From: Frateuria hangzhouensis
GTDB taxonomy: Bacteria; Pseudomonadota; Gammaproteobacteria; Xanthomonadales; Rhodanobacteraceae
Length of the DNA: 64,000 bases
Direction: 5' to 3'
Assembly (NCBI RefSeq): GCF_026410505.1
Contig: NZ_JAPMIU010000002.1
Span: forward strand, 1 to 64,000
Shown here: positions 50,752 through 58,964 of the stretch, piece after piece
How the letters are laid out: every line of letters begins with the position of its first letter
Position numbering within the stretch: position 1 is the first letter of the stretch
Made by a program: the position numbers and the translations under genes
The notes under the pieces: model-generated
The model's database searches: none
The model's input: the letters and a program-made list of their open reading frames with translations, nothing else
Told to the model about the DNA's origin: nothing

Positions 50752-52611
50752 ATGCGCGATCTGGTCAAGGCCGAGCTGCTGCGCTTCCGCGGCTGGGCGC
50801 TCGGTGCGTTCGCGGCGCACCTGCTGGTGCTCGCCTTCCTCGCCCGCGTGGTCGACCTGGCGCAGCAGCCGCTGCTGGTCTACCGCGTGTTCGGCAGCAT
50901 CTACGTACTGGCCGGCGTGCTGCTGGGGCTGTACCAGATGGGCAGCTACCGCCGCCCGAACGTGTGGCTCAACCTGCTGCATCGGCCGCTCGCGCCGTGG
51001 CGCATCGCGACCTCGCTGCTTGGCGCCGGGCTGGCCTGGCTGGCGGTGGCGGCGGCCTTGCCGGTGCTGCTTGCGGCCGCCTATCAATCAGGGCTGACCG
51101 CACGCGTGGTCGATGATCGCCACTGGCTGCTGCCGCTGGCCGCGTGGCTGCTCGCCGCCGGCGGCTACCTCGCCGGCGCCTGCTGCATGCTGGGCACGCG
51201 CAAGCGTTCGGCCGCGGCGCTGGTGCTGCTGGTCGCGGTGGCGCTGAACCAGGCCAGCGGCGTGTGGGCGCTGCTGGTGCAGGCACTGGCGCTGGCCTGG
51301 CTGGTGGCGATGCTGATCGTCTCGTTCAAGCCGGATCTGTCGGCGCCGCCGCGCGCGCCGCTCGCCACCGTGCTGCTGGCGCTGCCGCTGCAAATGGCCG
51401 TCTACCTGATGATCCTGCTGCTGCAGTTCGGCGGGCAGATGTTGTGGATCATGCAGGGCAGTCATCCGAACAACACCGAAACGCCACCGCGCGGCGGCGC
51501 GAACGAAACCGAGCGCATGTCGCCCAAGCAGCGCATGCTGGCCGGGCTCGCCGTGAGCCGCGCCGCTCAGGCGCCGCTATGGCGCGAGCAGGTGGCGCTT
51601 TCCGACGTGGCCGGGATCGGCCTGGACCTGCATGCGGTGCCGGTGCGTGGCGCATTGACCAACGCCGCGCCGACCGATTTCGACGATGCCGGGCGCGGCG
51701 TGCGCTGGACCTTCAGCCACGACCGCATGCGCCTGGCCGGCTACCGCATCGTGGGAGGCCGCGCGGCGGGCACGCTTGGCGTGGGCGCGGCCAATGCCGC
51801 CTTTCCGGCCCCGACCGTCGCCATCGGTGGGTTGCCTGGCCAGCCGAAAGGCGACCGCAGCCTGATCGCCGGCAACATGCTCTACCACTACGTCAGCGAC
51901 AGCGCCCGCGTGCTGCCGCGCATCCGCCTGCCGGCCGGCGAATGGCTGCTCGGCGTCACTCCGGTGGGCGAGAACCTGGCGGTGCTGAGCGACCGCGCGC
52001 TGTATTTCTTCGACGGCCGCGACGTGGTTCTCGGCGAGGCGTTGCTGGCACCGCGGCAGCGCATGCCGATTCCCGGTGCCGCCGGTGACTTGCGCGACCT
52101 GGACCTGATCGAACTGGTCGACGGCTACCTGGTATCGGCGTCGTTCACCAGCTATGCCTACATGATGGACGGCGCGGCCCCCTACCAGGCGCTCAGCTGG
52201 GTCCACGACGACGGCCAGGTCACCACGGTGGCGCGGCGCGCGCTCGTGTTCGACTACCCGGCCTGGTTCCGCTACCAGGCGTGGTGGCCCTCGCCGGCGC
52301 TGTACGCGCTCCGCCAGGGCGCGCTTGGGTTGTTCGCCGTGCCCGATCCCCTGCAGGCCACGCATCCGGCGCCCATGCCGCGCGGCATCAAGCTGCTCGC
52401 CGCCGGGTTGATGCTCGTCTCGCTGCTTGCCGCGCTGTGGCTGGTACGCCGGCGCGCATTGTCGATGCCGGCGCGGATGGGCTGGGTGCTCGCCTGCGGC
52501 GCGATCGGCCTGCCGGCACTGGCGAGCCTGTGGCTGCTGTATCCGGCGTGCGAACTGGCCGGGCGGCGAGCGGAAGGACAGTCCGCCCTCGCGTCGGCCG
52601 CGCCCTTGTAG
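50752..52611 (+). CDS. ABC exporter permease with large embedded domain
   Basis: A 619-residue membrane protein. The first 240 residues hold about six membrane helices. A soluble domain of about 280 residues (about 235-525) follows, and then two more helices near 540-560 and 575-600 end the protein. The embedded domain has repeated short strands (EWLLGVTPVGENLAVLSDRA, then LYFFDGRDVVL) that suggest a beta-propeller-like fold. I do not recognise a named family. ATG 50752 has AGGAG 7 bases upstream; ATG 50737, overlapping the ATPase stop, is the alternative. Its substrate is unknown. Confidence 0.75.
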   Translation: MRDLVKAELLRFRGWALGAFAAHLLVLAFLARVVDLAQQPLLVYRVFGSIYVLAGVLLGLYQMGSYRRPNVWLNLLHRPLAPWRIATSLLGAGLAWLAVAAALPVLLAAAYQSGLTARVVDDRHWLLPLAAWLLAAGGYLAGACCMLGTRKRSAAALVLLVAVALNQASGVWALLVQALALAWLVAMLIVSFKPDLSAPPRAPLATVLLALPLQMAVYLMILLLQFGGQMLWIMQGSHPNNTETPPRGGANETERMSPKQRMLAGLAVSRAAQAPLWREQVALSDVAGIGLDLHAVPVRGALTNAAPTDFDDAGRGVRWTFSHDRMRLAGYRIVGGRAAGTLGVGAANAAFPAPTVAIGGLPGQPKGDRSLIAGNMLYHYVSDSARVLPRIRLPAGEWLLGVTPVGENLAVLSDRALYFFDGRDVVLGEALLAPRQRMPIPGAAGDLRDLDLIELVDGYLVSASFTSYAYMMDGAAPYQALSWVHDDGQVTTVARRALVFDYPAWFRYQAWWPSPALYALRQGALGLFAVPDPLQATHPAPMPRGIKLLAAGLMLVSLLAALWLVRRRALSMPARMGWVLACGAIGLPALASLWLLYPACELAGRRAEGQSALASAAPL

Positions 52612-52682
52612 GAGCCCGCTGGCGGGCGATGCTCCTGGTCTGGCACCACGGCAAGAGCATCGCCCGCCAGCGGGCGCCTACA
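52608..52682. repeat. Long inverted repeat, second REP-like family
   Basis: Arms TGTAGGAGCCCGCTGGCGGG and CCCGCCAGCGGGCGCCTACA are near-perfect and flank about 20 unpaired bases. Total length is about 75 bases. The left arm includes the stop codon of the permease gene. It lies between the permease and the S9 peptidase. Confidence 0.82.
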
Positions 52683-52759
52683 GGGGTTTCCTGTGCCGTG
52701 CGGCGGCACGGCAAAACGCTTGTGCCACCCATCCCATGCCGTGCCACGGAGACGTGTCC

Positions 52760-54856
52760 ATGCTTTCGCTCCCTCGATGTCTGCTGATCCTGTGCGCCGC
52801 CTTCGCGCTGCCGGCTGCGGCGGTCCGCGCCGACGCCGCGGCTGCCTTGCATGCCGCTGTGGCGACCGAGCGTGCAAGGCCGGTTGCACCGCGCTTCCCG
52901 CGCGACGCCTTTCTGGTGCGGCCTGCGATATCGGGCGTGACGCTGTCGCCGGACGGCCGACGGGTGGCTTACCTGCACGAGCAGAACGGCCATCGCAGCC
53001 TGTGGCTGCTGCCGGCCGATGGCGGCGAGCCGCGGCGGCTGCTCGGCGAAACCGATGCGCAGCAGCTCGAGTGGTCGCACGACGGCCGCTGGCTGCTGCT
53101 GCAGTCGCCGCGCCAGCTCTTCGCGGTGGCCGTGGCCGGGCAGGGCGGGTCGGGCGCCATCGCTGCGCTGGGCGGCCGCGAGCAGGGCAAGTGGGTGATG
53201 GTCGACCCGTCGCAACCGGCCGCCGTGCTTCTGCGCGAGCGCGTGCCTGCCACGCTGGATTCGCCCGAGCGCTGGCGCTTCGTGCGCGTGGACATGCAGG
53301 GACGGCGCACGCTGTTGCACGAGGACGCGCATCGCCTGGTCGACGCCGCGTTCGATCGCAGCGGCCGCCTGGCCTACCTGCAGCGGGTCGAGGGCACCGC
53401 GCTGGTGATCCACCGCGTGGACGCGCAAGGTCGCATGCACGAGGCCGTGCGCTGTGCGCATCTGCGGCGTTGTTCGCTGTTGCCGATGACCGGCGCCGGC
53501 CGGCCATGGCTGCGTAGCGATCTGGGCGGCGACCTGCAACGCCTGCTGCGGCTTGCAGCGGACGGCACGCTTGCCACCGTGCATGTCGACCCACGCGGCG
53601 AGGCCGACCTCGACGCGCTGGTGCTCGATCCGGCCGATGGCACGCCAAGGATCGCCAGCTACCGCGGTACGGTGGCATCGAGCTATGGGCTCGACGCGCA
53701 CGCACAGCGCCAGCTCGGCATCCTCCGTGCCCGCTTTCCCGGGCGCTGCCTGGAACTGGCGCTCGGCGCCTCGCACTGGCTGGTCGGCGAACTCGGCAGC
53801 TCGCTGCAGGGGGAACGCTGGCACCTGTTCGATCCGCGCACGGGCCAGCTGCGCGACATCCTCGAGCAACCGCCAAAGGGCAACGACGGCAAACCGGCGC
53901 AATGGCTGCCCGAGGCCGCCATGGGGCGGCAGCTCCCGGTGGCCTGGCGCGCTGCCGACGGCATGCGCCTGCATGGCTTCCTGTGGCTGCCGCCGGGACG
54001 CGATCCACGCACGCTGCCGCTGGTGGCGCTGGTCCATGGCGGACCATGGAACGGCGTGCAGGCGGAGGAATTCGGCAGCGGCATCGCGCAGTTCCTGGTC
54101 AACCGCGGCTATGCCGTGTTCGAACCCAATTTCCGCGGTTCGACCGGCTATGGCCGGCGCTACACGCTGGCGGCGCAGGGCGATTTCGGCAACGGCCGCG
54201 TGCAGCAGGACATCGTCGAGGGCGTGCGCTGGCTGCTCGGCCAGGGTGTCGGCGATGCGCGGCGCGTGGGCATCGTCGGCGCCTCCTTCGGCGGCTATTC
54301 GACGCTGCTCGGCGTGACTTTCCAGCCGGAGCTGTTCAAGGTCGGCGTGGCGATGGTGCCGCCGCCGGACTTCGCCTGGGACATGCGCTGGATTGCCCGC
54401 AGCGGCGAGGCGCTCCAGCTGTCCCGGTATATCCCGTTCAAGGACTGGCTGCGCCTGTTGTCGCTGGATCTCGACGACCCGGTCGCGATGGGCCGCCTGC
54501 ACGCGCAATCGCCGCTGGCCCACGCCGCACGGATGAACCGCCCGCTGCTGTTGTTCGCCGGCGGCGAGGACCATCGCGTGGCGATCCGCGGCGTGCTGGG
54601 CTACGCCGCGCGTCTCACGCTGCTAGGCAAGGACGTCAACCTGCTGGTCGATGCCGAGGCCGGCCACCACGGCAGCATCCAGCCGGTGGCGCGGGAAGCG
54701 CAGTACTACCTGACCGCCCTGATGCTGCACCGTCACCTTGGCGGCGCCGCACCCACGCCGCCCGGCCCGGCGCTGCGCGATTACCTCAGGCACAGCCTGC
54801 GCATCGCCGGCAGCGACCTGCACGCGGTGGGGCTGGAACCAACGCCGGAACCGTAG
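52760..54856 (+). CDS. Secreted S9 family prolyl-oligopeptidase-like peptidase
   Basis: A 698-residue exported serine peptidase. A signal peptide (LILCAAFALPAAAVRA) is followed by a beta-propeller region with Asp-box strands (LSPDGRRVAYL, WSHDGRWLLL) up to about residue 390, then the alpha/beta-hydrolase domain. The nucleophile Ser lies in GASFGGYS, the Asp in FAGGEDHRV and the His in AEAGHHGS. It belongs to the acylaminoacyl- or dipeptidyl-peptidase type of S9. The stop codon TAG is supplied by the first bases of REP copy 6, which suggests that the repeat inserted at the gene end and trimmed or extended the C-terminus. Confidence 0.92.
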   Translation: MLSLPRCLLILCAAFALPAAAVRADAAAALHAAVATERARPVAPRFPRDAFLVRPAISGVTLSPDGRRVAYLHEQNGHRSLWLLPADGGEPRRLLGETDAQQLEWSHDGRWLLLQSPRQLFAVAVAGQGGSGAIAALGGREQGKWVMVDPSQPAAVLLRERVPATLDSPERWRFVRVDMQGRRTLLHEDAHRLVDAAFDRSGRLAYLQRVEGTALVIHRVDAQGRMHEAVRCAHLRRCSLLPMTGAGRPWLRSDLGGDLQRLLRLAADGTLATVHVDPRGEADLDALVLDPADGTPRIASYRGTVASSYGLDAHAQRQLGILRARFPGRCLELALGASHWLVGELGSSLQGERWHLFDPRTGQLRDILEQPPKGNDGKPAQWLPEAAMGRQLPVAWRAADGMRLHGFLWLPPGRDPRTLPLVALVHGGPWNGVQAEEFGSGIAQFLVNRGYAVFEPNFRGSTGYGRRYTLAAQGDFGNGRVQQDIVEGVRWLLGQGVGDARRVGIVGASFGGYSTLLGVTFQPELFKVGVAMVPPPDFAWDMRWIARSGEALQLSRYIPFKDWLRLLSLDLDDPVAMGRLHAQSPLAHAARMNRPLLLFAGGEDHRVAIRGVLGYAARLTLLGKDVNLLVDAEAGHHGSIQPVAREAQYYLTALMLHRHLGGAAPTPPGPALRDYLRHSLRIAGSDLHAVGLEPTPEP

Positions 54857-54915
54857 GGTGGGCTTCAGCCCGCCGGCTCCGATGGGCGGCATGGTGGGCT
54901 GAAGCCCACCCTACG
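54852..54915. repeat. REP-like palindrome, copy 6
   Basis: Arms CGTAGGGTGGGCTTCAGCCC and GGGCTGAAGCCCACCCTACG. Its first TAG is the stop codon of the S9 peptidase gene. A further half copy (GCGTAGGGTGGGC) lies at 54998-55010. Confidence 0.87.
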
Positions 54916-54931
54916 GTCTGCCGGGAGTTGA

Positions 54932-55086
54932 TGGTTGCCGGTGTGCCCGTCTGTCGGTTGCCAGTGCTGATCCGGCCGGAGCTCGTCACGCCAAAGCGTA
55001 GGGTGGGCAGCCGGACTGAGGCAGGGTTCCCGGTTTGTCCGCCTGTCGGTTGCCGGGGTCTGGAGGGCCATGCTAATCCGGCCGTG
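54932..55086. repeat. Imperfect direct duplication upstream of small peptide gene
   Basis: Two related blocks of about 55 bases (about 54932-54983 and 55025-55086) share CTGTCGGTTGCC and the end ATCCGGCCG. The second contains an insertion of about 10 bases. The duplication lies directly before the ribosome site of the 79-residue peptide gene and may hold its promoter. Confidence 0.5.
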
Positions 55087-55116
55087 CAGGGGAAACTTGC
55101 TGAAAGGAGTTCAAGC

Positions 55117-55356
55117 ATGCTGCGCAAGATCATGACCGTCGCTATGCCCGTTGCCGCGTTGGCCGCGGTGTTCACCTTCTTCCCGGCCAAGACCGCCCAG
55201 GCCTATCCGGCCAGCTGCGACTCCACCTACTGGACGTGCATGTACAGCGCCACCTCGATCGATGGCCTCGGCAAGTGCGTGCTGGCGTTCTATGCCTGCA
55301 GTGGCGGAGCCAACCCGCCGCCGCCGAGCTCCAGGGTTGCGGCCCGGCAGCACTGA
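55117..55356 (+). CDS. Small secreted Cys-containing peptide
   Basis: A 79-residue precursor with a strong signal peptide (IMTVAMPVAALAAVFTFF, cut likely after AQA at residue 28). The mature part of about 51 residues starts YPASCDSTYWTCMYS and has four Cys (Cys34, Cys40, Cys54 and Cys61), enough for two disulfides, and ends in a Pro/Ser tail (GGANPPPPSSRVAARQH). AGGAG lies 8 bases upstream of the ATG. I recognise no family. It could be a small secreted structural, toxin or signalling peptide. The gene stands alone, followed by a bidirectional terminator. Confidence 0.6.
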   Translation: MLRKIMTVAMPVAALAAVFTFFPAKTAQAYPASCDSTYWTCMYSATSIDGLGKCVLAFYACSGGANPPPPSSRVAARQH

Positions 55357-55363
55357 GTCATCC

Positions 55364-55392
55364 CTTCCCGGTCGGCGCTGCCGGCCGGGAAG
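55364..55392. terminator. Bidirectional terminator hairpin
   Basis: A 13-bp stem with one G-T wobble (arms CTTCCCGGTCGGC and GCCGGCCGGGAAG) and a 3-base loop, between the convergent peptide gene and nagA. TCTTGTTC follows on the plus strand. Confidence 0.75.
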
Positions 55393-55398
55393 TCTTGT

Positions 55399-56556
55399 TC
55401 AGGCCTGCCAGCGCGTGCCGCCGACCCAGGTCTCGCGCACGTGCAGGGTGTCGTCCAGCACCGCGAAGTCGGCACGTTGGCCCGGGGCGATGCAACCGTG
55501 GGTCTGTTCCAGGCCGAGCCATTCGGCCGGGTAGGCGCTGGCCATGCGCGAGGCTTCGGCCAGCGGCAGGCCGAGCAGGTTGACCGTGTTGCGTACGGCG
55601 CCGGCCATGTCCAGCGCGCTGCCGGCGAGCACGCCAGCGTCGCTCATGCAGATGCCGTCGCGGGCGGTGATGGTCTGGCCGTTGAGGACATAGTCCGGCC
55701 GCGCACTGCCCACCGGCGGCATCGCATCGGTGACCAGCACGCACTTGCCCGGCGGCTTGGCGCCGATGGCGATGCGCAAGGACGCCGGATGCACGTGGTG
55801 GCCATCGACGATCAATCCGCACCAGCTGGCCGCGTCGTCCAGCGCGGCGCCGACCACGCCCGGTTCGCGGCTGGTCAGCGGACTCATCGCGTTGTACAGG
55901 TGGGTGAAGCCGCATACGCCGGCATCCAGCGCGGCGCGCGTGGTGGCGTAGTCGGCCGCGGTATGGCCGGCGACCACGCGTACGCCGGCGGCGACCAGGC
56001 GCGCGATGAACGCCGGTTCCACCCGTTCGGGCGCCAGGGTGAGCATCACTACGCCGCGGCGCTGCGTGGTCAGCGCGAGCAGGTCGTCCGCGTCGGGCGT
56101 GCGGAACAGTGCCTCGTCGTGGATGCCCTTGCGCGCCGGCGCCAGGAACGGGCCTTCCAGATGGATGCCGAGGATGCCGGGCACGCCCTGGGCGATCGCC
56201 GCGTCGACCGCGTCCAGTGCCGCGCGCATCTTGGCGGCGGTGTCGGTGATCAAGGTGGGCAGCAGGCCAGTGGTGCCGAAGCGGCGGTGCGCCGCGGCGA
56301 TGCCGCGCAGGGTGTCGACCGTGGGTGCGTCGTTGAACAACAGGCCGCCGCCGCCGTTGACCTGCACGTCGATGAAGCCGGGCAGCAACAGCGCGCCGGC
56401 CAGGTCGTGGCGCTGCGCCTGCGCCAGGCGCGGGTCATCGGCCGAGGCCAGCGCCAGCACGTGGCCCTCGCGCACGAGCACCGCGACATCCTCGCGCAGG
56501 CCTTCGTCGGTCAGCACGCGGGCGTTGGCCAGGGCGAGCAGGGGTGTCGGATTCAC
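55399..56556 (-). CDS. nagA: N-acetylglucosamine-6-phosphate deacetylase
   Basis: A 385-residue amidohydrolase that removes the acetyl group from GlcNAc-6-P. Seen blocks are LPGFIDVQVNGGGG, the metal Glu in GIHLEGPFLAP, GHTAADYATTRAALDAG, FTHLYNAMSPLTSREPG and LVTDAMPPVG. The start is GTG at 56556, which overlaps the stop of the upstream deaminase gene (GTGA), so the two are coupled. This is the second enzyme of the GlcNAc catabolic locus. Confidence 0.95.
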   Translation of the reverse strand: MNPTPLLALANARVLTDEGLREDVAVLVREGHVLALASADDPRLAQAQRHDLAGALLLPGFIDVQVNGGGGLLFNDAPTVDTLRGIAAAHRRFGTTGLLPTLITDTAAKMRAALDAVDAAIAQGVPGILGIHLEGPFLAPARKGIHDEALFRTPDADDLLALTTQRRGVVMLTLAPERVEPAFIARLVAAGVRVVAGHTAADYATTRAALDAGVCGFTHLYNAMSPLTSREPGVVGAALDDAASWCGLIVDGHHVHPASLRIAIGAKPPGKCVLVTDAMPPVGSARPDYVLNGQTITARDGICMSDAGVLAGSALDMAGAVRNTVNLLGLPLAEASRMASAYPAEWLGLEQTHGCIAPGQRADFAVLDDTLHVRETWVGGTRWQA

Positions 56557-57587
56557 AGTGTCTCCGTAACCTTGCGCAAATGCGGCGGAACGTCCGGATC
56601 GTAGCCGCGCGCCAGTGAAAGCGCGCTGGTGGCACGGTAGAAGCTTTGCACGGCGAGCAGCGGCGTGGTGATTGCCGGCACGCCCGGCGGCAGCGGCAGC
56701 GCGTCCGGGCCGGCGGCGCCGGGCGCGGCCACCCACACTTGTGCGCCGCGCTCGCGGAATTCGCGGGCGACGGCGAGGGTGTGCTCCCGCGTGCCGTCGT
56801 CCTGGGCGAACACCAGCACCGGAAAACCCGCGCCGACCAGCGCCATCGGGCCATGCCTGACCTCCGCGGCGCTGAACGCCTCGGCGTGCAGGCCGCAGGT
56901 TTCCTTGAACTTCAGCGCCGCTTCCAGCGCGGCGCCGAAGCCATAGCCGCGGCCGACCACGAACAGGTTGCGTACGTCGCGCAGGCCGGTGTCGAGCGCG
57001 GACCAATCGGCCTCCCAGCCCTGGCGCAGGTCGCCAGGCAGGCGCTGGAGTGCGGCGTGCAGCGCTTCGTCGCCGCTCCAGCAGGCGGTCAGCTGCAGCA
57101 CGGCCGCAAGCGTGGCGAGATAACTCTTGGTGGCGGCCACGCTGTGCTCCGGGCCGGCGCGCAGCGGGATCACCGTGTCGGCCATGCGGGCGAGCGGCGA
57201 ATCCTCCACGTTGACCAGCGCCAGCAGCTGCGCGCCGCCCTCGCGCGCCGCTTCGGCGCTGCGCAGCAGGTCGGGGCTCTTGCCCGACTGCGAGATGGCG
57301 ATGAACAACCCGTCCTCGAGCCGCAGCGGCGCCTCATAGATCGAACTGACCGATGGCGACGCCGACGCGGTGACCACGCCCAGGCGCGTCTCGAACACGT
57401 ACTTGGCGTAGGCGGCGGCGTGGTCCGAACTGCCGCGCGCGCAGGTAACGATGCAACGCGGCGGCCGCGCGCGCAGGCGCGCGCCGAGGTCGGCCAGCAG
57501 GTCGGCGTTGGCGATCAATTGTTGCGCGATCACGTCGGCGGCGGCGTGCGCCTCCTGGTACATCAGGGTGTCGTGGGGTGATTTCAT
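56553..57587 (-). CDS. nagB-II: SIS-domain glucosamine-6-phosphate deaminase (NagB-II type)
   Basis: A 344-residue protein with two SIS domains and no glutaminase domain, so it is not GlmS. First SIS: RGSSDHAAAYAKYVFE and SQSGKSPDLLRSAEAAREGG; second: GRGYGFGAALEAALKFKETC and AEVRHGPMALV. The C-terminus (RGYDPDVPPHLRKVTETL) is typical of GlcN-6-P deaminase of the second type found in Xanthomonas and Shewanella nag loci. ATG 57587 is the natural start; the longer frame reads through a repeat. It overlaps nagA and would convert GlcN-6-P to fructose-6-P. Confidence 0.93.
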   Translation of the reverse strand: MKSPHDTLMYQEAHAAADVIAQQLIANADLLADLGARLRARPPRCIVTCARGSSDHAAAYAKYVFETRLGVVTASASPSVSSIYEAPLRLEDGLFIAISQSGKSPDLLRSAEAAREGGAQLLALVNVEDSPLARMADTVIPLRAGPEHSVAATKSYLATLAAVLQLTACWSGDEALHAALQRLPGDLRQGWEADWSALDTGLRDVRNLFVVGRGYGFGAALEAALKFKETCGLHAEAFSAAEVRHGPMALVGAGFPVLVFAQDDGTREHTLAVAREFRERGAQVWVAAPGAAGPDALPLPPGVPAITTPLLAVQSFYRATSALSLARGYDPDVPPHLRKVTETL

Positions 57588-57628
57588 GGGATGTTCCGGG
57601 GGAAAGCGCGAGGCCACGGCGTGCATTG

Positions 57629-57736
57629 CCTCTCCCTCCGGGAGAGGGTGCCCGCAGGGCGGGTGAGGGTTCGGGCGGAGCGAGGTGTACGGCAGTGTCG
57701 GGCCCTCACCCCAACCTTTCTCTCGGAGGGAGAGGG
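57629..57736. repeat. Intergenic inverted repeat within the nag locus
   Basis: Paired blocks CTCTCCCTCCGGGAGAGGG, GGGCGGGTGAGGG, CCCTCACCCCAACC and CTCGGAGGGAGAGGGG make one long imperfect palindrome. This sort of sequence is common between genes in Xanthomonadales and pseudomonads. It carries no coding frame. Confidence 0.75.
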
Positions 57737-57761
57737 GCTCGGTTTGCGGCAAATTGGGGGA

Positions 57762-57851
57762 CCCTTCGACTTCGGCCGTTTGGGCCTACGCTCAGGGCGA
57801 ACGGCTTGTGAAACCCGTTCGCCCTGAGCGTAGCGAAGCGAAGTCGAAGGG
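57762..57851. repeat. Second intergenic inverted repeat within the nag locus
   Basis: Arms starting CCCTTCGACTTCGGCC and ending CGAAGTCGAAGGG enclose the paired core GCTCAGGGCGAACGG and CCGTTCGCCCTGAGC. Arms are nearly perfect. It lies directly beside the first and just before the NagR stop codon. Confidence 0.8.
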
Positions 57852-57867
57852 CCTGCCGGGTCTAGTC

Positions 57868-58899
57868 TCAGCCCTTCCGCGGCGGCGCCGTCGACCCACG
57901 CACCACCAGCTCCGGCACGAAGCCCTCGTTGGCCGTATCCGGCGCTGCCTCGCCCTGCTGAAGCTCGGCCATCAGCCGCAGAGCCGCATGCCGACCGATC
58001 TCGGCGGTGGATTGCCGTGCCGTGGTCAGCGCCGGCCAGGCCTGCTTGGAAAACGGGTTGTCCTCGAAGCCGGCGATCGACAGATCCCACGGCACGTCCA
58101 GTCCGGCCGACCGCGCCGCAGCCAGCACGCCAGCGGCGATCTCGTCGTTGCTGCCGAAGATGGCGGTGGGCGGATCTTTCAGCGCCAGCAGCTTGCGCGC
58201 TCCGCGGAAGCCGTCGTCGAAGGCGTAGCGCCCGGGCAGGATCAGCTTCCTGTTGGGCGCGATGCCGTAATCCTTCAATGCATCCGCATAGCCCTGGTAA
58301 CGCTCGGGGCTGGAGCGGTGGTGCGGCTCGCCCCACAGGAAACCGATCCGCGTGTGGCCGAGCTGGACCAGGTGCTCGGTGATCGCGTAAGCCGCATCGC
58401 GGTCGTCCACCCACACGCAGGGCGAGCCATCGGCCGGGTCGGTGCGCGCGGCCAGGATGCGCACGAAGGCGATGTCGTGCGCCTTCAGCGTGGCGATCAG
58501 TTCCGGCTGCTCGGACATCGGCGGCGCCAGCACCAGCCCGGCCAGGCGCGAGCGGCGCACCAGCGCGCACAGCTCTTCGGCCAGGTCCGGCGAGCTCGAA
58601 TCGCAGGGATGGATCTGCAGGCCGAAGCCGCGCTCGCGACAGGCGGACAGCACGCCGTTCTGCATGCTGATGACGTAGTGCGCATTCGGGTTGTCGTAGA
58701 CCAGCCCGATCGCGTAGGAATGCGCCGCGCGCAGGCTGCGGGCGGACAGGTTGGGGCGATAGCCCAGCGCCTGGATCGCGCGCTCGACCTTCTCGCGCGT
58801 GTCCTCGCGCACTGAGGCCTCGTGGTTGATCACCCGCGATACGGTCTTCAGCGACACGCCGGCGCGCTTGGCGACATCCTTGATGGTGGCGTGACGCAA
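57868..58899 (-). CDS. nagR: LacI-family regulator of the GlcNAc locus
   Basis: A 343-residue repressor. The N-terminal HTH reads ATIKDVAKRAGVSLKTVSRV with the hinge helix after SVREDTREKVERAIQ, and the rest is a periplasmic-binding-like sugar domain (SYAIGLVYDNPNAHYVIS, then FGSNDEIAAGVLAAARSAG). I chose TTG 58899, which gives LRHATIKDVA and has GGAG 9 bases upstream; a GTG 23 codons earlier adds a basic non-conserved segment. Its position among nag genes suggests it binds the palindromes at 60347 and 60590 and responds to a GlcNAc-derived effector. Confidence 0.9.
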   Translation of the reverse strand: MRHATIKDVAKRAGVSLKTVSRVINHEASVREDTREKVERAIQALGYRPNLSARSLRAAHSYAIGLVYDNPNAHYVISMQNGVLSACRERGFGLQIHPCDSSSPDLAEELCALVRRSRLAGLVLAPPMSEQPELIATLKAHDIAFVRILAARTDPADGSPCVWVDDRDAAYAITEHLVQLGHTRIGFLWGEPHHRSSPERYQGYADALKDYGIAPNRKLILPGRYAFDDGFRGARKLLALKDPPTAIFGSNDEIAAGVLAAARSAGLDVPWDLSIAGFEDNPFSKQAWPALTTARQSTAEIGRHAALRLMAELQQGEAAPDTANEGFVPELVVRGSTAPPRKG

Positions 58900-58964
58900 C
58901 GACGGGTTCTCCGCGGACTCGGCGCGCCATCCTAGCCCACCGCCACGCCGGCGTGGCGGGGCAG

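Noticed and set aside
57588-57867. Coding start of the SIS deaminase extended upstream to 57752
   Set aside because: The extension would be translated from the palindromic repeat and is not part of the family.
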